Assembly (NCBI RefSeq): GCF_048773025.1
Contig: NC_133559.1
Coordinates: 11,562,501-11,626,500, forward strand
Length of the DNA stretch: 64,000 nucleotides
Reading direction: 5' to 3'
Origin: Camelus bactrianus
Lineage: Eukaryota > Chordata > Mammalia > Artiodactyla > Camelidae
Under the pieces are notes generated by a model, which ran no database searches, was not told the DNA's origin, and was given only the letters and a program-made list of their open reading frames with translations. Shown here piece by piece: positions 1-10,739 of this stretch. Numbering within the stretch: the stretch's first letter is position 1; each line of letters opens with the position of its first letter. The position numbers and the translations under genes were made by a program.

Positions 1-599
1 TGGGATTTCTTTTCTCCTTCTAACTAAATTCAATTTTTGTTCCTATTTGTATTTTTGTAGCCTGTTCTTTATTTCATAAGGGTACCCTAAATTGTATAAG
101 CCTCGGTTCTAACAAACTTCATTTGGTGAAGGCGAGGAGAAAGAAAAGATGACAGCTAGGAGATACAAGATGAAGGGAGGTTTATTGATTTTTTTTGTGG
201 AGGGAGGTGTATATGTATAAGTATATATATATATAGACTGAGAAAGGGCAGTAGAAAGAAGCTAAGAGTAGAGGAGAGGGAGTATGACCTATATGACTCT
301 GGTCTCATGTACTGTCACACGCAATCTCACGTTGTTTAACTGCGTATCTATACCTAGCTATTTACTTTCCACATGTCTATCATTTCTAAAAGCATTCTTT
401 TCAATAAAGATAAAAATGCCTCTGTCCCCAGGGCTTTCAAGTCATTAATCCTGTAAACCATCCATCTATCCTTTCAACTACAATTTACTGAGGATTTAAC
501 CTATGCGTGGAGCACACACAGACAAACGTAGGTAATATTTCCCACGGTGCTTCTGATTGGTCTATTCCATACTTTATCGTCTCTCTGACATAATCAATT

Positions 600-740
600 T
601 AGTCCAAGCAACAGTATTTGAAGAATGACTCTTATGTGCCAGGCAGGCCCTGTGCTAGGCTCTGATACCAACAATGCAGACAGAGTCTCTGGCTTCTTGG
701 AGCATACAGTCTAGCAGGAGATTCTCTTCAGGATTTAAAA
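600..740 (+). repeat. L2-type LINE 3' fragment
   Basis: It carries the L2 tail phrasing seen across mammals: TATGTGCCAGGC, CCCTGTGCTAGGC, then text equivalent to 'cagacagagtctctg'. It is a short, diverged relic in CD48 intron 1. Confidence 0.5.
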
Positions 741-828
741 GTCACTAGACATATATTCTAGACTTGTTCTCATTCTGTTATTTGTTTCCATGCGAATTAA
801 GAGAAAGGGTGATAATAGACTGCCTAGG

Positions 829-1035
829 TCAGTGTTTTTCAATCTTGGCACTCGTGACTTTTTGGCAGAGAATTCCTTTTTGTGGAGAGCTGTCCTTGTA
901 CATTGTAGGATGTTTAGCAGCCTCCCTGGCCTCTGCCACTAGATACCAGTAGCATCATTCCAAGTATGATCATCAAAATGTCTCCATACAATGCCAAATC
1001 TTCCCACCTTCATTCTTGTTGAGAATTGCTGGCCT
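829..1035 (+). mobile_element. MER20 (hAT-Charlie DNA transposon relic)
   Basis: The internal phrases CATTGTAGGATGTTTAGCAG and CCTGGCCTCTGCC, and terminal sequences like CAGTG..TTCTCAA / TTGAGAA, match MER20 as I remember it. It is a non-autonomous element of about 200 bp, shared by placental mammals and old. Confidence 0.75.
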
Positions 1036-1339
1036 AGGTCATTCTTGGCAGACTCTCCAACAAATCTCAGACATATGCTTAGGAAGGTAATGCAACCCAC
1101 AGTTAACCACTTTATATCTCAGTGAGAAGTCACAGCCAACCACCAGGATGGCTTCTTGGGAACTGTTACACATAGATGGTGGAGGAGGGAAGAAGGAACG
1201 ATACAATATCCTGCGCACGCCTGTATCTTAGCACTTAAATCATATTGAAATGATCTGTTTAATGTCTATTACTTGCTTCTATAACCAGACTGTAAGCTTC
1301 CTAAGGACAAAAAATGAATCTTATGAGTCTAACTCATTT

Positions 1340-1470
1340 TACATTGTAGTATGATGGTTAAGAACATGGCTTTGGAATTACACTGTTCTAAATCTGGCCC
1401 TGCCACTTACTAGCTGTGTAACTGGAGCATTTTACCTAACCTCTCTGACTTTGTTTTAGTATTTATCTTA
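1340..1470 (+). repeat. MIR-type SINE fragment
   Basis: The core reads like MIR: ATGGCTTTGGA, TGCCACTTACTAGCTGTGT, then AACCTCTCTGACT. It is old and diverged. Confidence 0.6.
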
Positions 1471-1479
1471 CAGAGTTTG

Positions 1480-2092
1480 TGATGGTTAAGTTTATGTGTC
1501 AGCTTAGTTAAAGGATGCTCAGATAGCTAGTAAACATTGTTTCTGGATGTGTCTTTCAGGGTATTTCTGGAAGAGATTAACATGTGAATCAGTAGATTTG
1601 AGTAAAGATGACCACCTTCACCAGTGCTGGTGCATCCAATCTGTTGAGGGCCCAAATAGGACAAAAAGGCAGAGGAAAAGTAAATTTGCTTTCTTTGAGC
1701 TGAGACATTCATCTTCTCCCACCCTTAGACATTAGTGTTCTAGTCCTTGGACCTTTGGACTTGCACTAGGACATACGCCGTTAGCCTCCCTGAAGCCTCT
1801 TTGTGGAAAGAAGAATGAGGATGAGTCCACTGAGAATGAAGGGTACCAAGCATGGAGATTCGAGTTGTGAGTCTGTGTATTCTCAGGCCTGTGGATTTGT
1901 ACTGGAGCTACACCAGTAGATTTCCAGGCCTTTGTCTTGCAGATAGTAGATCATGGGACTTCTCCAGAGAAGTACATGACATGGATTATGTGTCCATAAT
2001 TGCACGAGTCAGTCCCTCATGATGAGTCTCTTTCTATGTGTTTATATGTGTCCCACTGGTTCTGTTTCTCTGAGTAACCCTGACTCACAATT
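1480..2092 (+). mobile_element. LTR-like mammalian repeat (family not assigned)
   Basis: It begins TGATGGTTAAGTTTATGTGTC and ends near TCTGTTTCTCTGAGTAACCC and a TGACTCACA-like end. I recognise this as a common placental-mammal repeat with TG...CA ends, but cannot fix its family name from memory. It is old and degraded. Short open frames inside it are chance. Confidence 0.5.
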
Positions 2093-2789
2093 ACACAAAT
2101 AAAAATGCTTAGAATACAATTTAATTAATACAAATAATCAATTAATATACATAAAATACTTAGAATAATACTTAGAAGGTTAGTAATTATTCAATAAATA
2201 TCATGTAGTTTTATTTTATTATAATTATTTACATTATTTTTTGTATCCATAACATCTAGTACTATGCACAAATTATTGAGATGTTTAATAATTGCCTGTT
2301 GAACTTATTTTACCAAAACAGTGGTAAAATAAGGACTAGACTAATAATGTATCTTGTAGGAATGAATCTGAAAGAGTGAAGAATGTGGAAGAAGGGGCCT
2401 AAAATCCAAAAACATTTTAGCAGCTCCTGAAGAAGATTTCACTTGTAGGCTAGGTCTAAAAGTAAAAGACATAAGCATGGACAAAAGATAACACAAAACC
2501 GGGTCTTTGGCCTAGGACATGTGATGATAAGAAAGCGAGGCCCCGGCACCATGGTTAGACCAGAGAACTTACCAGGTGCTTCCTTGGGGAAGGAGGAAAT
2601 GAGGATGAGTCCAATGAGGAATGAAGAGTACAGAGCACAGAGACTCAAGTCATGATCCAGGCCCAGTTCTAAGACACATCCTTTCTCCTTGTGAGAATGG
2701 AGTCTGCTTTATAACAATGAGATCTTGTTTGTCCAGGGTATCCCCCAACATACTAAAAAGAACATACAACCAAAGTACAAGAGAGACAC

Positions 2790-2920
2790 ACAGTCACTTA
2801 GATTGTGAGCTTCTCAAAGGCAAAGACCATGTCTTACTCAACTCTGAATCTCCATAATACCTGGCCCACATTTGGTTTAGTATAGTATAAGTGAGTGAAT
2901 GAATAGAGGGACAAAATATA
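2790..2920 (+). repeat. L2-type LINE 3' fragment
   Basis: The phrases GATTGTGAGCTTCTCAAAGG, GACCATGTCTTACTC and the closing GAGTGAATGAATAG are the L2 3' tail pattern. Confidence 0.6.
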
Positions 2921-3504
2921 TTCTTTGTCTTCTCTTCATAACTTCCTACTAGTCATAAATATTGTTCATATTTTTGCTTCCCATTTAGCTTCCTCTTGCT
3001 TACTACTTAAGACTAGTTTGGACTGAAAAGGTGGGAAGGAAAGAAAGAGATAAACAGGGGCCGCTCAGGTTGGTTTAGGAAATAGGGGTGCTACAGCATT
3101 AAGGCCCAAAAAAGTGAGAATCTTTGGATAGAAGATGGATGGGAAAGTTTGAGAAGACTAAAGAGGGCAGGAAAGGAGGCTGTACGAAGCATTGCTATAG
3201 CTTATAAATTGGATTCCCATTAACATCTTTTGAAAGACTACAAGTAGAAATTTGAGTTACCACTTAACTACTTATGGCCAATGGACTGTGTTTCTTAAGT
3301 ATCATAATGTGCCCAAACTGGGCCAGTGCAGCAGCCCTGTCTTGTGGCTAGGTCCTGAAAAAATAAATAAAAGATGACTATCATAACATAGACAGCAAAA
3401 AACAAACAAACAAACAACAACAACAAAAAAAAAACATAGACAGCAGAAGAGCAGTGGTCTTCCAGGCTCTTATCTGTCTCAGATTGTGTGTGTCACAATC
3501 ACAG

Positions 3505-3695
3505 AGTAATTGCTTTATTTCATTTGATCCTAATAATAACCCCTTGAAGAAACAGGGTTATCAAGCATCTACCATAATAGAGTTGAGAAAGTTGAGACTT
3601 GGGAAGCTTTTATGATTTATAGAAAATCCTGTGGCATGGAACTCAGAGCCCAAGTCTTATGAACATACTGTTCTCACCACACTCTGCTAGTGTTG
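3505..3695 (+). repeat. MIR-type SINE fragment
   Basis: It contains MIR-like phrasing (ATTTGATCCTAATAATAACC, then GAAACAGGGTTATCAAGC and AACTCAGAGCCC..TCTTATGA). Diverged and old. Confidence 0.45.
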
Positions 3696-3904
3696 TGGGG
3701 AGACAAGGAGGATGCCCAGTAGTGGTGAGGATGTCCTGAGATCAGAGAGCTGAGAAACTCAAGTCTAAGGAGGGATGAAGTAGGAGATTTAAAAATACTT
3801 CTCAAGTTTTTCTACAAAAGCATCCCTGACCAGGAAGGAGAGAACTACTACATCCCCAGGAAGATCTGGACAGATAGCCTGAAATGAAGTTCTTTCAACT
3901 CATT

Positions 3905-4030
3905 TATTCATAGGATTAACGGTTATTTATTGAGCCCATGCCATATTCTAGACACTGTGCTAGGTTCAGCACTGGACAAGGTCCCTCTCCTCACAGAGTT
4001 CAAGGAGACAGATGATCAAACAAGCAATTC
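3905..4030 (+). repeat. L2-type LINE 3' fragment
   Basis: TTATTGAGCCCATGCCATAT, CACTGTGCTAGG and CTCACAGAGTTCAAGGAGAC follow the L2 3' region. Confidence 0.5.
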
Positions 4031-5294
4031 ACCAACCATAACCTGAAGCTTGAAGCATCTAGGAGGAAGTCATGTGATAATGAAAGGCTAAGGGAGGGGC
4101 TAGAGAGAGGAGCGTGCAGGAAATTTTAGGCAGAAGGAAAGGCATGTATTTAGAACTAGAGATAAGAAAGCACCTTCCTCATGGCAAACAGCCAAGTTAA
4201 ATTTAGATGAAATGTAGTTATGGGGGCAGGGGAGTCATAAATTGGGGATAAAATGACCATCCATAGTCATAATCTAAGCATGAAGAGGTTTAGACACATC
4301 GACCTCATGTCTAGAGAAACTCCTGAAATATTCCAGCTCTCCTGGCATCTCTCTTTCCCAACCACTGGATGAATACTTCACCCCACCTCTGACACCCGAG
4401 GTCATATGAGTGTTCTATGAGTTAAGTCAGCCCCATGGAGCCCACATAGCCACGAGTGTCCTGAAATCATCATGTCTCTAGACTTTCTCAGTGTAGTGAG
4501 CAAAATTTGCCACCTTCAGTTATGTCTCTTTGGCATAATGTCTCTTAACTGCTTTAAGCTGGTTATTGTCTAAGGAAACAGCAGACATGGTAAACACTCT
4601 GAAAACCAAGTAGTTCACCTTTTGTAAGAAACATTCACATCTGTAGGAGAAATACCCACTTGTAAGGGCATAGGGAAAGTTAGCTCAGTCCCTCAGCACA
4701 CAAGGGGGACCAGAACAAACAGTATGGCAGACGAATGAACCTTAACTCTGAATCAGATGTTTGGGGGTTCATCTGATACTGAAGCCTCTGCTCAGACTCT
4801 CATTCAGAGACTAGACAGAGCAACCCTTTCCAAGTTTTCTTTCCCACAATTTTGATCTCTCTCTGGGACAACGACAACATCATTTACCTTTGCTCAGTAC
4901 ATAACTCTTTGCACAGATAGAGATCTCAAAGAAAGCCTCAGGGAGCACAGCGTGGCTGAGCATAAAATGTGGCGGCCACCAGTGTAGAGCTTCCTGTTAT
5001 TCAAAACTCAAGAAAACTTCATAAACTACAAACTGGGACTAACTGCCAGGGGCCTACTTCCCCATCTCACCAGGGTCTTATTTTTGTCACATCCTCTTGG
5101 GGAAGGAGATGGAGCCTGATTCTCCAAGGCTAAAGAAGGCTCCCCAAGCTCACCACAGCCCTGCCACCAGGGCAAAAATATCTGCTGCCTGGAAATCCTG
5201 CCCCACTTCCGGGATGGAGCCACCCCCCACATTCCTTTTTCCATCTGACTATGCCTACAGGGCACAGCACAGGCAGAGAAGCTGAAGAAAGTAC

Positions 5295-5376
5295 CTTGAA
5301 TGTTGGTTGCCAGGAACAGATGGGGCAGCAGTAGAAGTCCCAAAGCCGGATGCCATTTCCTTCTCCTGGAGCACAT
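5295..5376 (-). CDS. CD48: CD48 antigen, coding exon 1 (signal peptide)
   Basis: The minus strand opens with ATG at 5376 and encodes 27 residues beginning MCSRRRKWHPALGLLLL and ending TNIQ, plus the first base of a split glycine codon. It stops at a GT donor (5294-5293, GGTACTTT context). Human CD48 begins MCSR and ends exon 1 with SIQG in the same phase, so both sequence and phase agree. The peptide is a classic secretion signal: basic residues at positions 4-7, then a leucine-rich core. CD48 is a GPI-anchored Ig-superfamily protein of leukocytes that binds CD244 and, more weakly in humans, CD2. The V and C2 Ig exons and the GPI-signal exon are not in the window. SLAMF7 starts 26.6 kb away on the opposite strand. 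An ERV LTR lies just upstream. Confidence 0.9.
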
Positions 5377-5563
5377 GCTCCAGAACTTCTTAGGAACTCT
5401 GGAGACAGTCTAGAACCAGGCTAGAAAAGGACTGAGGCCTCTCTTGACCACATAGCTTGAGGTTAGAGAAAAAACCCAGCAACTGATGGGTGGGGCCCCG
5501 GGACCAGAAACAGGAAGTCTCACAAGTTTTGGGGTGTTTTTTGTTTTTTCTTTTTGAGGGCCC
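5377..5563 (-). promoter_or_regulatory. CD48: CD48 5'UTR and proximal promoter region
   Basis: This is the only unique sequence between the CD48 start codon and an ERV LTR at 5564. It contains an ETS-type core, ACAGGAAGT on the plus strand at about 5510-5518 (ACTTCCTG in the gene's sense), about 135 bp upstream of the ATG, and a GC-rich GGGGCCCCGGGACC stretch near 5492-5505. No clear TATA box is seen. ETS control is common for leukocyte genes; the transcription start is not determined here. Confidence 0.5.
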
Positions 5564-6162
5564 TGAAGGGGAAATAAGAAATGGCTAATTTTTAGATTTA
5601 TTTTTACTGCTTGCTTTTAGAACAATCAGCAAACCTGACTGACCAGACACTTCTCCCAGCCCCAGACTCATTTTTAAAGCTAAAGTTATTGATTTCCCCA
5701 TTTGTTTTACCTTACTCTGGCAACTGAAATTTACAATCATGTTTGGATTCTGAGACATTCCCCCAGGAAGGGAGTCATGGGACAATGATCTCAGGAGATT
5801 GACCAGACCCTCTGAAGTTCCTCCTGGCACCTGGTAAGTCTGATCAGATAAAGAAGTTCGTGGGCTGATGACCCTCCAGACCACTGGGTGGTCCCACGAT
5901 GCTGGAGAGACTCCTGAGATTTAGGAGGAAGCTTCACCAGAGATTGTTGTTGAGTAATATCACTTTTTTACACCCCAATTTGTTCACTATATAATCACTA
6001 AGCCCCAACCCTAAGATGGATTCACAGTGTTGAAGGCACTAGCCTGCTGTGAGTCCCCTTTGCCCGGCAAAGCAATAAAGCTGCCTCTTTTCTTCTAAAC
6101 TCTAAGACCCTGCCTCTGTGTTATTTGGCTCATCAGGGACGGGGGCTGATTTTTTGGCAACA
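5564..6162 (+). mobile_element. Solo ERV LTR, family A copy 1 (class I-like)
   Basis: It is a fossil LTR of about 599 bp running TGAAGGGG...GGCAACA. A TATA-like CTATATAATC lies near 5990 and an AATAAA at about 6074, the order expected of U3-R-U5. The 4-bp flanks GCCC/GCAC look like a decayed target duplication. Two further copies (56745-57342 minus, 58817-59413 plus) have the same ends and length. No internal retroviral sequence is attached. Age is moderate, probably within the cetartiodactyl or camelid lineage. It lies 187 bp upstream of the CD48 start codon. Confidence 0.75.
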
Positions 6163-6394
6163 GCACCACAGAATTAACAATTTTATTTGAATCTGTTTTC
6201 TGATGAGAGGATCCATCCAGAGAGGGATCAGTTCTCAGAAAAGTTTAAAAGCCCCTGATAGAGGCTTCCCTGTCAGGAATTACCCTGATTAGTCCAGAGG
6301 CTACAATTAGCAGGTACCTACCCATGGGGATTTCTGGCCTGAGCAACTCTAAATCACATGAGGGGTAGATCATGTGTAGTGTTGTCATGTGGAC

Positions 6395-6909
6395 TGAAAA
6401 AAAAAAAGCACAATGTAAAAGCTGAGAATTATATTTTATTCAGTGGACATTTTTAGGACTTCAAGCCCAGAAGGCAGCCTCTTGGACAGCTCTGAGGGAC
6501 TGCTCCGAAGAGGTAAGGGAGAAGCCAGGATATTTAGGACTTTTTTGCAACAAAGACCAGGTAGTCAGAAAATCAAAAGATTGCTGTTAATTAAAGAAAA
6601 CCAGATATCTCAAGTTAAGGAATTTAGTGCTTTTCTATATATAGGAAGATGCAAAGTTCTGGGCTCATTGAAATAATTCCTAAGATACGCACCTTAGCTA
6701 TCTAGGGCCAATATCCTGTGCTTCCCATCCTGAGCCTCCTCAGGGTACACCATTGGAAGTGGCTGCAGTGGCCAATGGCTTGCTGGTGGGCATCCTGTTT
6801 CCATCTTGAGCTTCCTCAGGGCTCACTGTCAGGAGTGGCTGCAGTGTGATGACTTGAGGGCTGCAACATCCTTTATTTACTGATATGACAGGCAATATTT
6901 TTCATTCAC
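6395..6909 (-). mobile_element. Solo ERV LTR-like repeat, family C copy 1
   Basis: It is related to 46708-47180 and 59640-60105. Read on the minus strand the family runs TGTGAAC... to ...TTTCA, with an AATAAA near its 3' end, so I treat it as an LTR fossil in minus orientation, the same direction as CD48. Ends are approximate. This copy looks the most diverged of the three. Confidence 0.6.
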
Positions 6910-7833
6910 TGTAGGTTGAGAGCAGAAAGTCTGGGAAATCAGATCTACATAGTTTGAGTACTGTTTCCCACCCACCAAAGCCCCACCCCCAGGCTCTTCC
7001 TCCCATATGATAAATTCACTGTTTGAAACTTTACTTTGACTTATCCACTAAACATGAGTAGAAAAGCAACATTATTTGACCCAAAAGAATGGATTCCCAA
7101 CCTTTGAGGTCTAAGAAATTTCAGGCCCTTCCCTCTCAAATCTAAATGAATTATTTGCCCACCCAGGGCACTTTGGAGACCCATAAGGTAAGCTACAGTC
7201 CAGCATACAGCATATTTGTAACTACTTCCAAACTGGGGACATTTCTGAGTCTCAGCATGGAGATCACCAATAAAAACACTCTTTCTCTCAAACTGGGAAC
7301 TCCTGTAATGGAAGTAGTTACCCTTCCCAAAGGATCAGCCTGGGGCTACTGAGTCAGATCAATATCTAAAATTGCATATGAATTGCACTCCATTCACTTG
7401 ATCATATTGGAGCCCTGTGAAGTGAAGCAGATATGTACTATTACCTGCATTTTATAACTGAAACTCATGGTCAGGCTTGCCCAAGGCCATGCCTCAGCTC
7501 CAGTCAAACCCAGTTTTCATTCAACTCTTCCCGCAGTGTGGGCTACAGTAAATTTGTGGACTGGAAAAAAAGATGAGATAGGAGTAAAATGAGGAAGTTT
7601 GAAGTGAAGTCAACTAAGGAAGACTTTAAAATAAAACATGAAAAGGAAGCCGAGGAAGAGTAGGTAGGTGGAGTCAAATGACAGAACAGGGTAAGGGATG
7701 GAAGTGAAGTAAACTACGTGTGGCTTTGCTCAGACCCTGACTCCTGTCAGGGGTCTTCAAAAGGGCTGCTGCCAAGTGTTTTGCTGTAGCATTTGAAGTC
7801 TTAGCCAGCAAAGAATAACAAAACCTATTTCCA
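6910..7833. other. Intergenic stretch with a MIR relic
   Basis: The segment around 7375-7545 reads as a MIR SINE (TGTACTATTACCTGCATTTT, AGGCTTGCCCAAGGCCA, GTCAAACCCAG). The rest shows nothing I can name. The last 18 bases (7816-7833) are the left target-site duplication of the element that follows. Confidence 0.5.
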
Positions 7834-10246
7834 GGGAGACTTGTCAAGATGGTGGAGTAGAAGGACCTTGAGCTCACCTCCTTCCACAAACACAACAGAA
7901 CAACAACTGACCAATGAACAATCATCAATAAAAAAGACCAAGAAAAGATCTACAACTGGAGACATAAAGAGGGAATCACAGAGGGACAGTAGGAGGGGAG
8001 CACTTATGATATAATCGGGTCCCGTACCCTCTGGGTGCACAACCCACAAGCTGGAGAATAATTATATTCTGGAGGTTCTCCCATGGGAGTGAGAATTCTG
8101 AGCCCCACGTCAGATGCCCAGCCTGGAGGTCTGGCATCAGGCAGAGGAGCTCCCAGATCATTTGGCTTTGAACACCAGTGGGGCTTAATTGCAGAAGCTC
8201 CACAGGACTGAGGGAAACAGACTTCACTCTTAAAGAGCTCATGAAAAATCTTACACGCACCTGGACCAAGGGCCAAAACAATGATTTCTCAAGACCCTGG
8301 GCCATACCTGCCTGCTGGTCTTGGAAGATCTCCTGGAGGTGTGGGGTGGCTGTGGCTCACCCTGGGGACATAAAAGCTGGTAGTGGACATTCAGGGAGTA
8401 TTTATCTGTGTGAAATCTCCTGGAGGCTGACATCTTACTTGGGTCATTAGCACCAAGACCTGTCCTCACCCAACAGCCTGTAGGCCTAAGTGCTAGGACA
8501 CCTTAAGCCAAAACAAACTGGGTGGGAACACATCCACCCATCAGCAGACAGGCCACCTAAAGACTTCCTAAGGCCACAGGCACCTCTAGGCACACCCTTA
8601 GACATGGCCCTGCTCACCAAAGGGCCAGGACCCTTGCTTTCACCCACCAGTGGGCAGGCACTGTCCCCTCCCACCAGAAAGCCTGCACAAGCCTCTAGAC
8701 CAGCCTCACTCACCATGAGGCAGACACAAGAATCAAGAAAACTATAACTCCGCAGCCTGAGGAACCAAATTCGCAAACACAGGCCAGTCCCCTACCCTGG
8801 GACCAGCCAGGACTCCTGCCCCTTGGGTGATGAGAGGGGAGAGTACTGCTGGGACACATAGGCTGTCCCCTACAGAGGGCCACTTCTCCAAAGTCAATAA
8901 ACATAACTAATTGACCATATAACAAAAATACAAATAGAAGCTGTTTGAGATGAAAGAACAAGATACAACCCGAGAAGAGCTAAGTGATGTGGAGATAGGC
9001 AATGTACCCAATAAAGAGTTCAGAGTGATGATCGTGAAGATGACCCAAGAACTCAGAAGAATAGATGCACAGAGTGAGAAGTTAGAAGTTTTTAAAAAAG
9101 AGTTAGAAGATATAAAGACAACCAGAGCTGAAGAATACAATAACTGACATGAAAAATACACTAGGAGGAATCAATAGTAGAATAAACAAGGCAGGAGCAT
9201 GGATCAGTGAGCTTGATGATACAGTAGTGGAAATCACTGCTGTAGAACAGAAAAAAAGAAAAAGAGAAGTAAAAGGACAATTTAAGAGACTGCTGGGACA
9301 GTATCAAGTGCACTGACAGTCACATTACAAGGGTCCCAGAGGGAGAAGAGAGAGAGAAAGGGCCTGAGAAAATATTTGAAGAGATAATGGCCGAAAACTT
9401 TTCTAACATGGGAAAGGAAACAGTCAGCCAAGTCTAGGAGGCACAGAAAGTCCCATATAGGATTAATCTTAAGAGGAGCACACTGAGTCACGTAGTAATC
9501 AAACTGACAAAAATTAAAGATAAGGAGAAAATATTGAAAGCAACAAGTAACACACAAGGGAGCTTCCATATGATTACTAGCTGATTTTTCAGAGGAAACT
9601 CTGCAGGCCAGAAGGGATGAAAAGGACAAACCTACAACCAGGAATACTCTACCCAGCAAAGCTTTCATTCATGTTTGACAGAGAAATCAAAAGTTTTACA
9701 GACAAGCAGAAACTAAAAGAATTCAGCACCAACAAACCAGCTTTGCAACAAATGCTAAAGGAACTTCTCCGGGTGGGGAAAAAAAAAACACAACTAGAAA
9801 TAAGAAAATTATGAAATGGAAAAGCTCACTGGTAAAGACAAGCATACAGTAAAGGCAGAAAATCATGCATACACAAACTAATAGGGATGTTAAAGACAAA
9901 AGTAGTAAAATCATCTGCATCAAAAATAAGCAATTAAAGGATACACAAAACAACTAGATGTAAAATATGATATCAAAACCAGTAAATGCGAGGGAAGGAG
10001 AGTCCGAATGCAGGGTATTTAAAATGCGTTTGAAGTTAAGAGATCAGCAATTTAAAACACTCATGTGTATATATAGACTTCTATACCAAAACTTCACAGT
10101 AACTGCAAACCAAAAATCTATAATAGATATAAAAATAAAAAAGAAAGAAGAATCTAAACATAACACTAAAGATAGTCATAAAATCACAAGAGAACAAAAG
10201 GAAAAAAGGAAGGATAAAAGACCTACAGAAACAAACCCCAAACAAT
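7834..10246 (+). mobile_element. Full-length ORF1-only L1 (HAL1-like) LINE
   Basis: The element of 2413 bp is flanked by an exact 18-bp duplication, TAACAAAACCTATTTCCA, at 7816-7833 and 10247-10264. It starts with GGGAGACTTGTCAAGATGGT, a typical L1 5' end, and has a GC-richer 5'UTR of about 1.1 kb. An ORF1-like region follows (about 8950-9810), then an A-rich 3' part. No ORF2 (endonuclease or reverse transcriptase) sequence is present. That layout is what is described for HAL1 'half-L1' elements, which depend on L1 enzymes. There is no long pure poly-A before the right duplication, only an A-rich end. The family name rests on memory; a 3'-rearranged ordinary L1 is the alternative. Confidence 0.7.
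8950..9810 (+). pseudogene. L1/HAL1 ORF1 (RNA-binding protein) remnant
   Basis: The frame opens MKEQDTTREELSDVEIGN, giving 65 residues with a helical, heptad-like character, and stops at about 9145. Similarity to L1 ORF1p then continues in other frames: MKNTLGGINSRINKA, then VPEGEEREKGPEKIF, then NLQPGILYPAKLSFMF and KPALQQMLKELLR near the C-terminal domain. The coding region is therefore broken by several stops and frame changes and is not functional. In intact L1 the protein is a trimeric RNA chaperone that coats the transcript in cytoplasmic particles. Confidence 0.7.
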
Positions 10247-10548
10247 TAACAAAACCTATTTCCAAACCCTCTAGGACCAGAGGCAGTACTATTGCTGGCT
10301 GGCCTCTTACTGATTCCAGTAGGGGGCAGTACAACACTGCAGGTGTCTGAGTAGGCGCCAGCTTGAACCATAACCTCCAGTGAGACTAAGAACAGGGGAC
10401 CCAGGACAATATCCCGAGGGTAGGGGGTAGGCCTAACATCTAAGAAGCAAGCAGAAGAAGGATCCTGAAGAGGAACATTAGAAGGATCTGTCTGATAGAC
10501 AGATAGGAATCTAAGAGAAAGCAGTGTCTCAAAAAATAAGAACAACAA

Positions 10549-10580
10549 CAACAAAACAAACAAACAAACAAACAAACAAA
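10549..10580 (+). repeat. (CAAA)n simple repeat
   Basis: Tandem AACAAAC/CAAA units follow a CAA-rich run at about 10540-10580. A minus-strand open frame rich in F, L and V here is an artefact of this repeat. Confidence 0.8.
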
Positions 10581-10739
10581 AATAAGGAAAAGAATCAAAA
10601 CTGTATCCAGATTAGCAAAAAGTATGTCCATTGCATTTACTAATTTTGTGGTCACTGGTAACCTTGATCTTGGTGAGAATCATTTTAGAGGAGGCAAAAG
10701 CCTGATTCTCCTTTGCTCTTCTTCTTCCTCCCTATGTCT

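Larger units (their letters stand above)
1..5294 (-). other. CD48: CD48 intron 1 (partial, runs off left edge)
   Basis: This stretch follows the CD48 exon 1 donor on the minus strand and should be intron 1. I searched the minus strand for the CD48 Ig-like exons and found none, so they probably lie beyond the left edge; human CD48 intron 1 is long as I recall it. Recognisable contents are relics: MER20, MIR and L2 pieces and one LTR-like repeat, listed separately. The stretches 1-599, 2095-2785, 2925-3500 and 4035-5290 show nothing I can name, apart from a short TA run near 216-236 and a CAAA/CAA-rich run near 3400-3436. Confidence 0.7.

Noticed and set aside
1-5294. CD48 Ig-domain exons (exons 2-4)
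   Set aside because: Searched on the minus strand for V and C2 hallmark residues; none found, so they probably lie outside the window.
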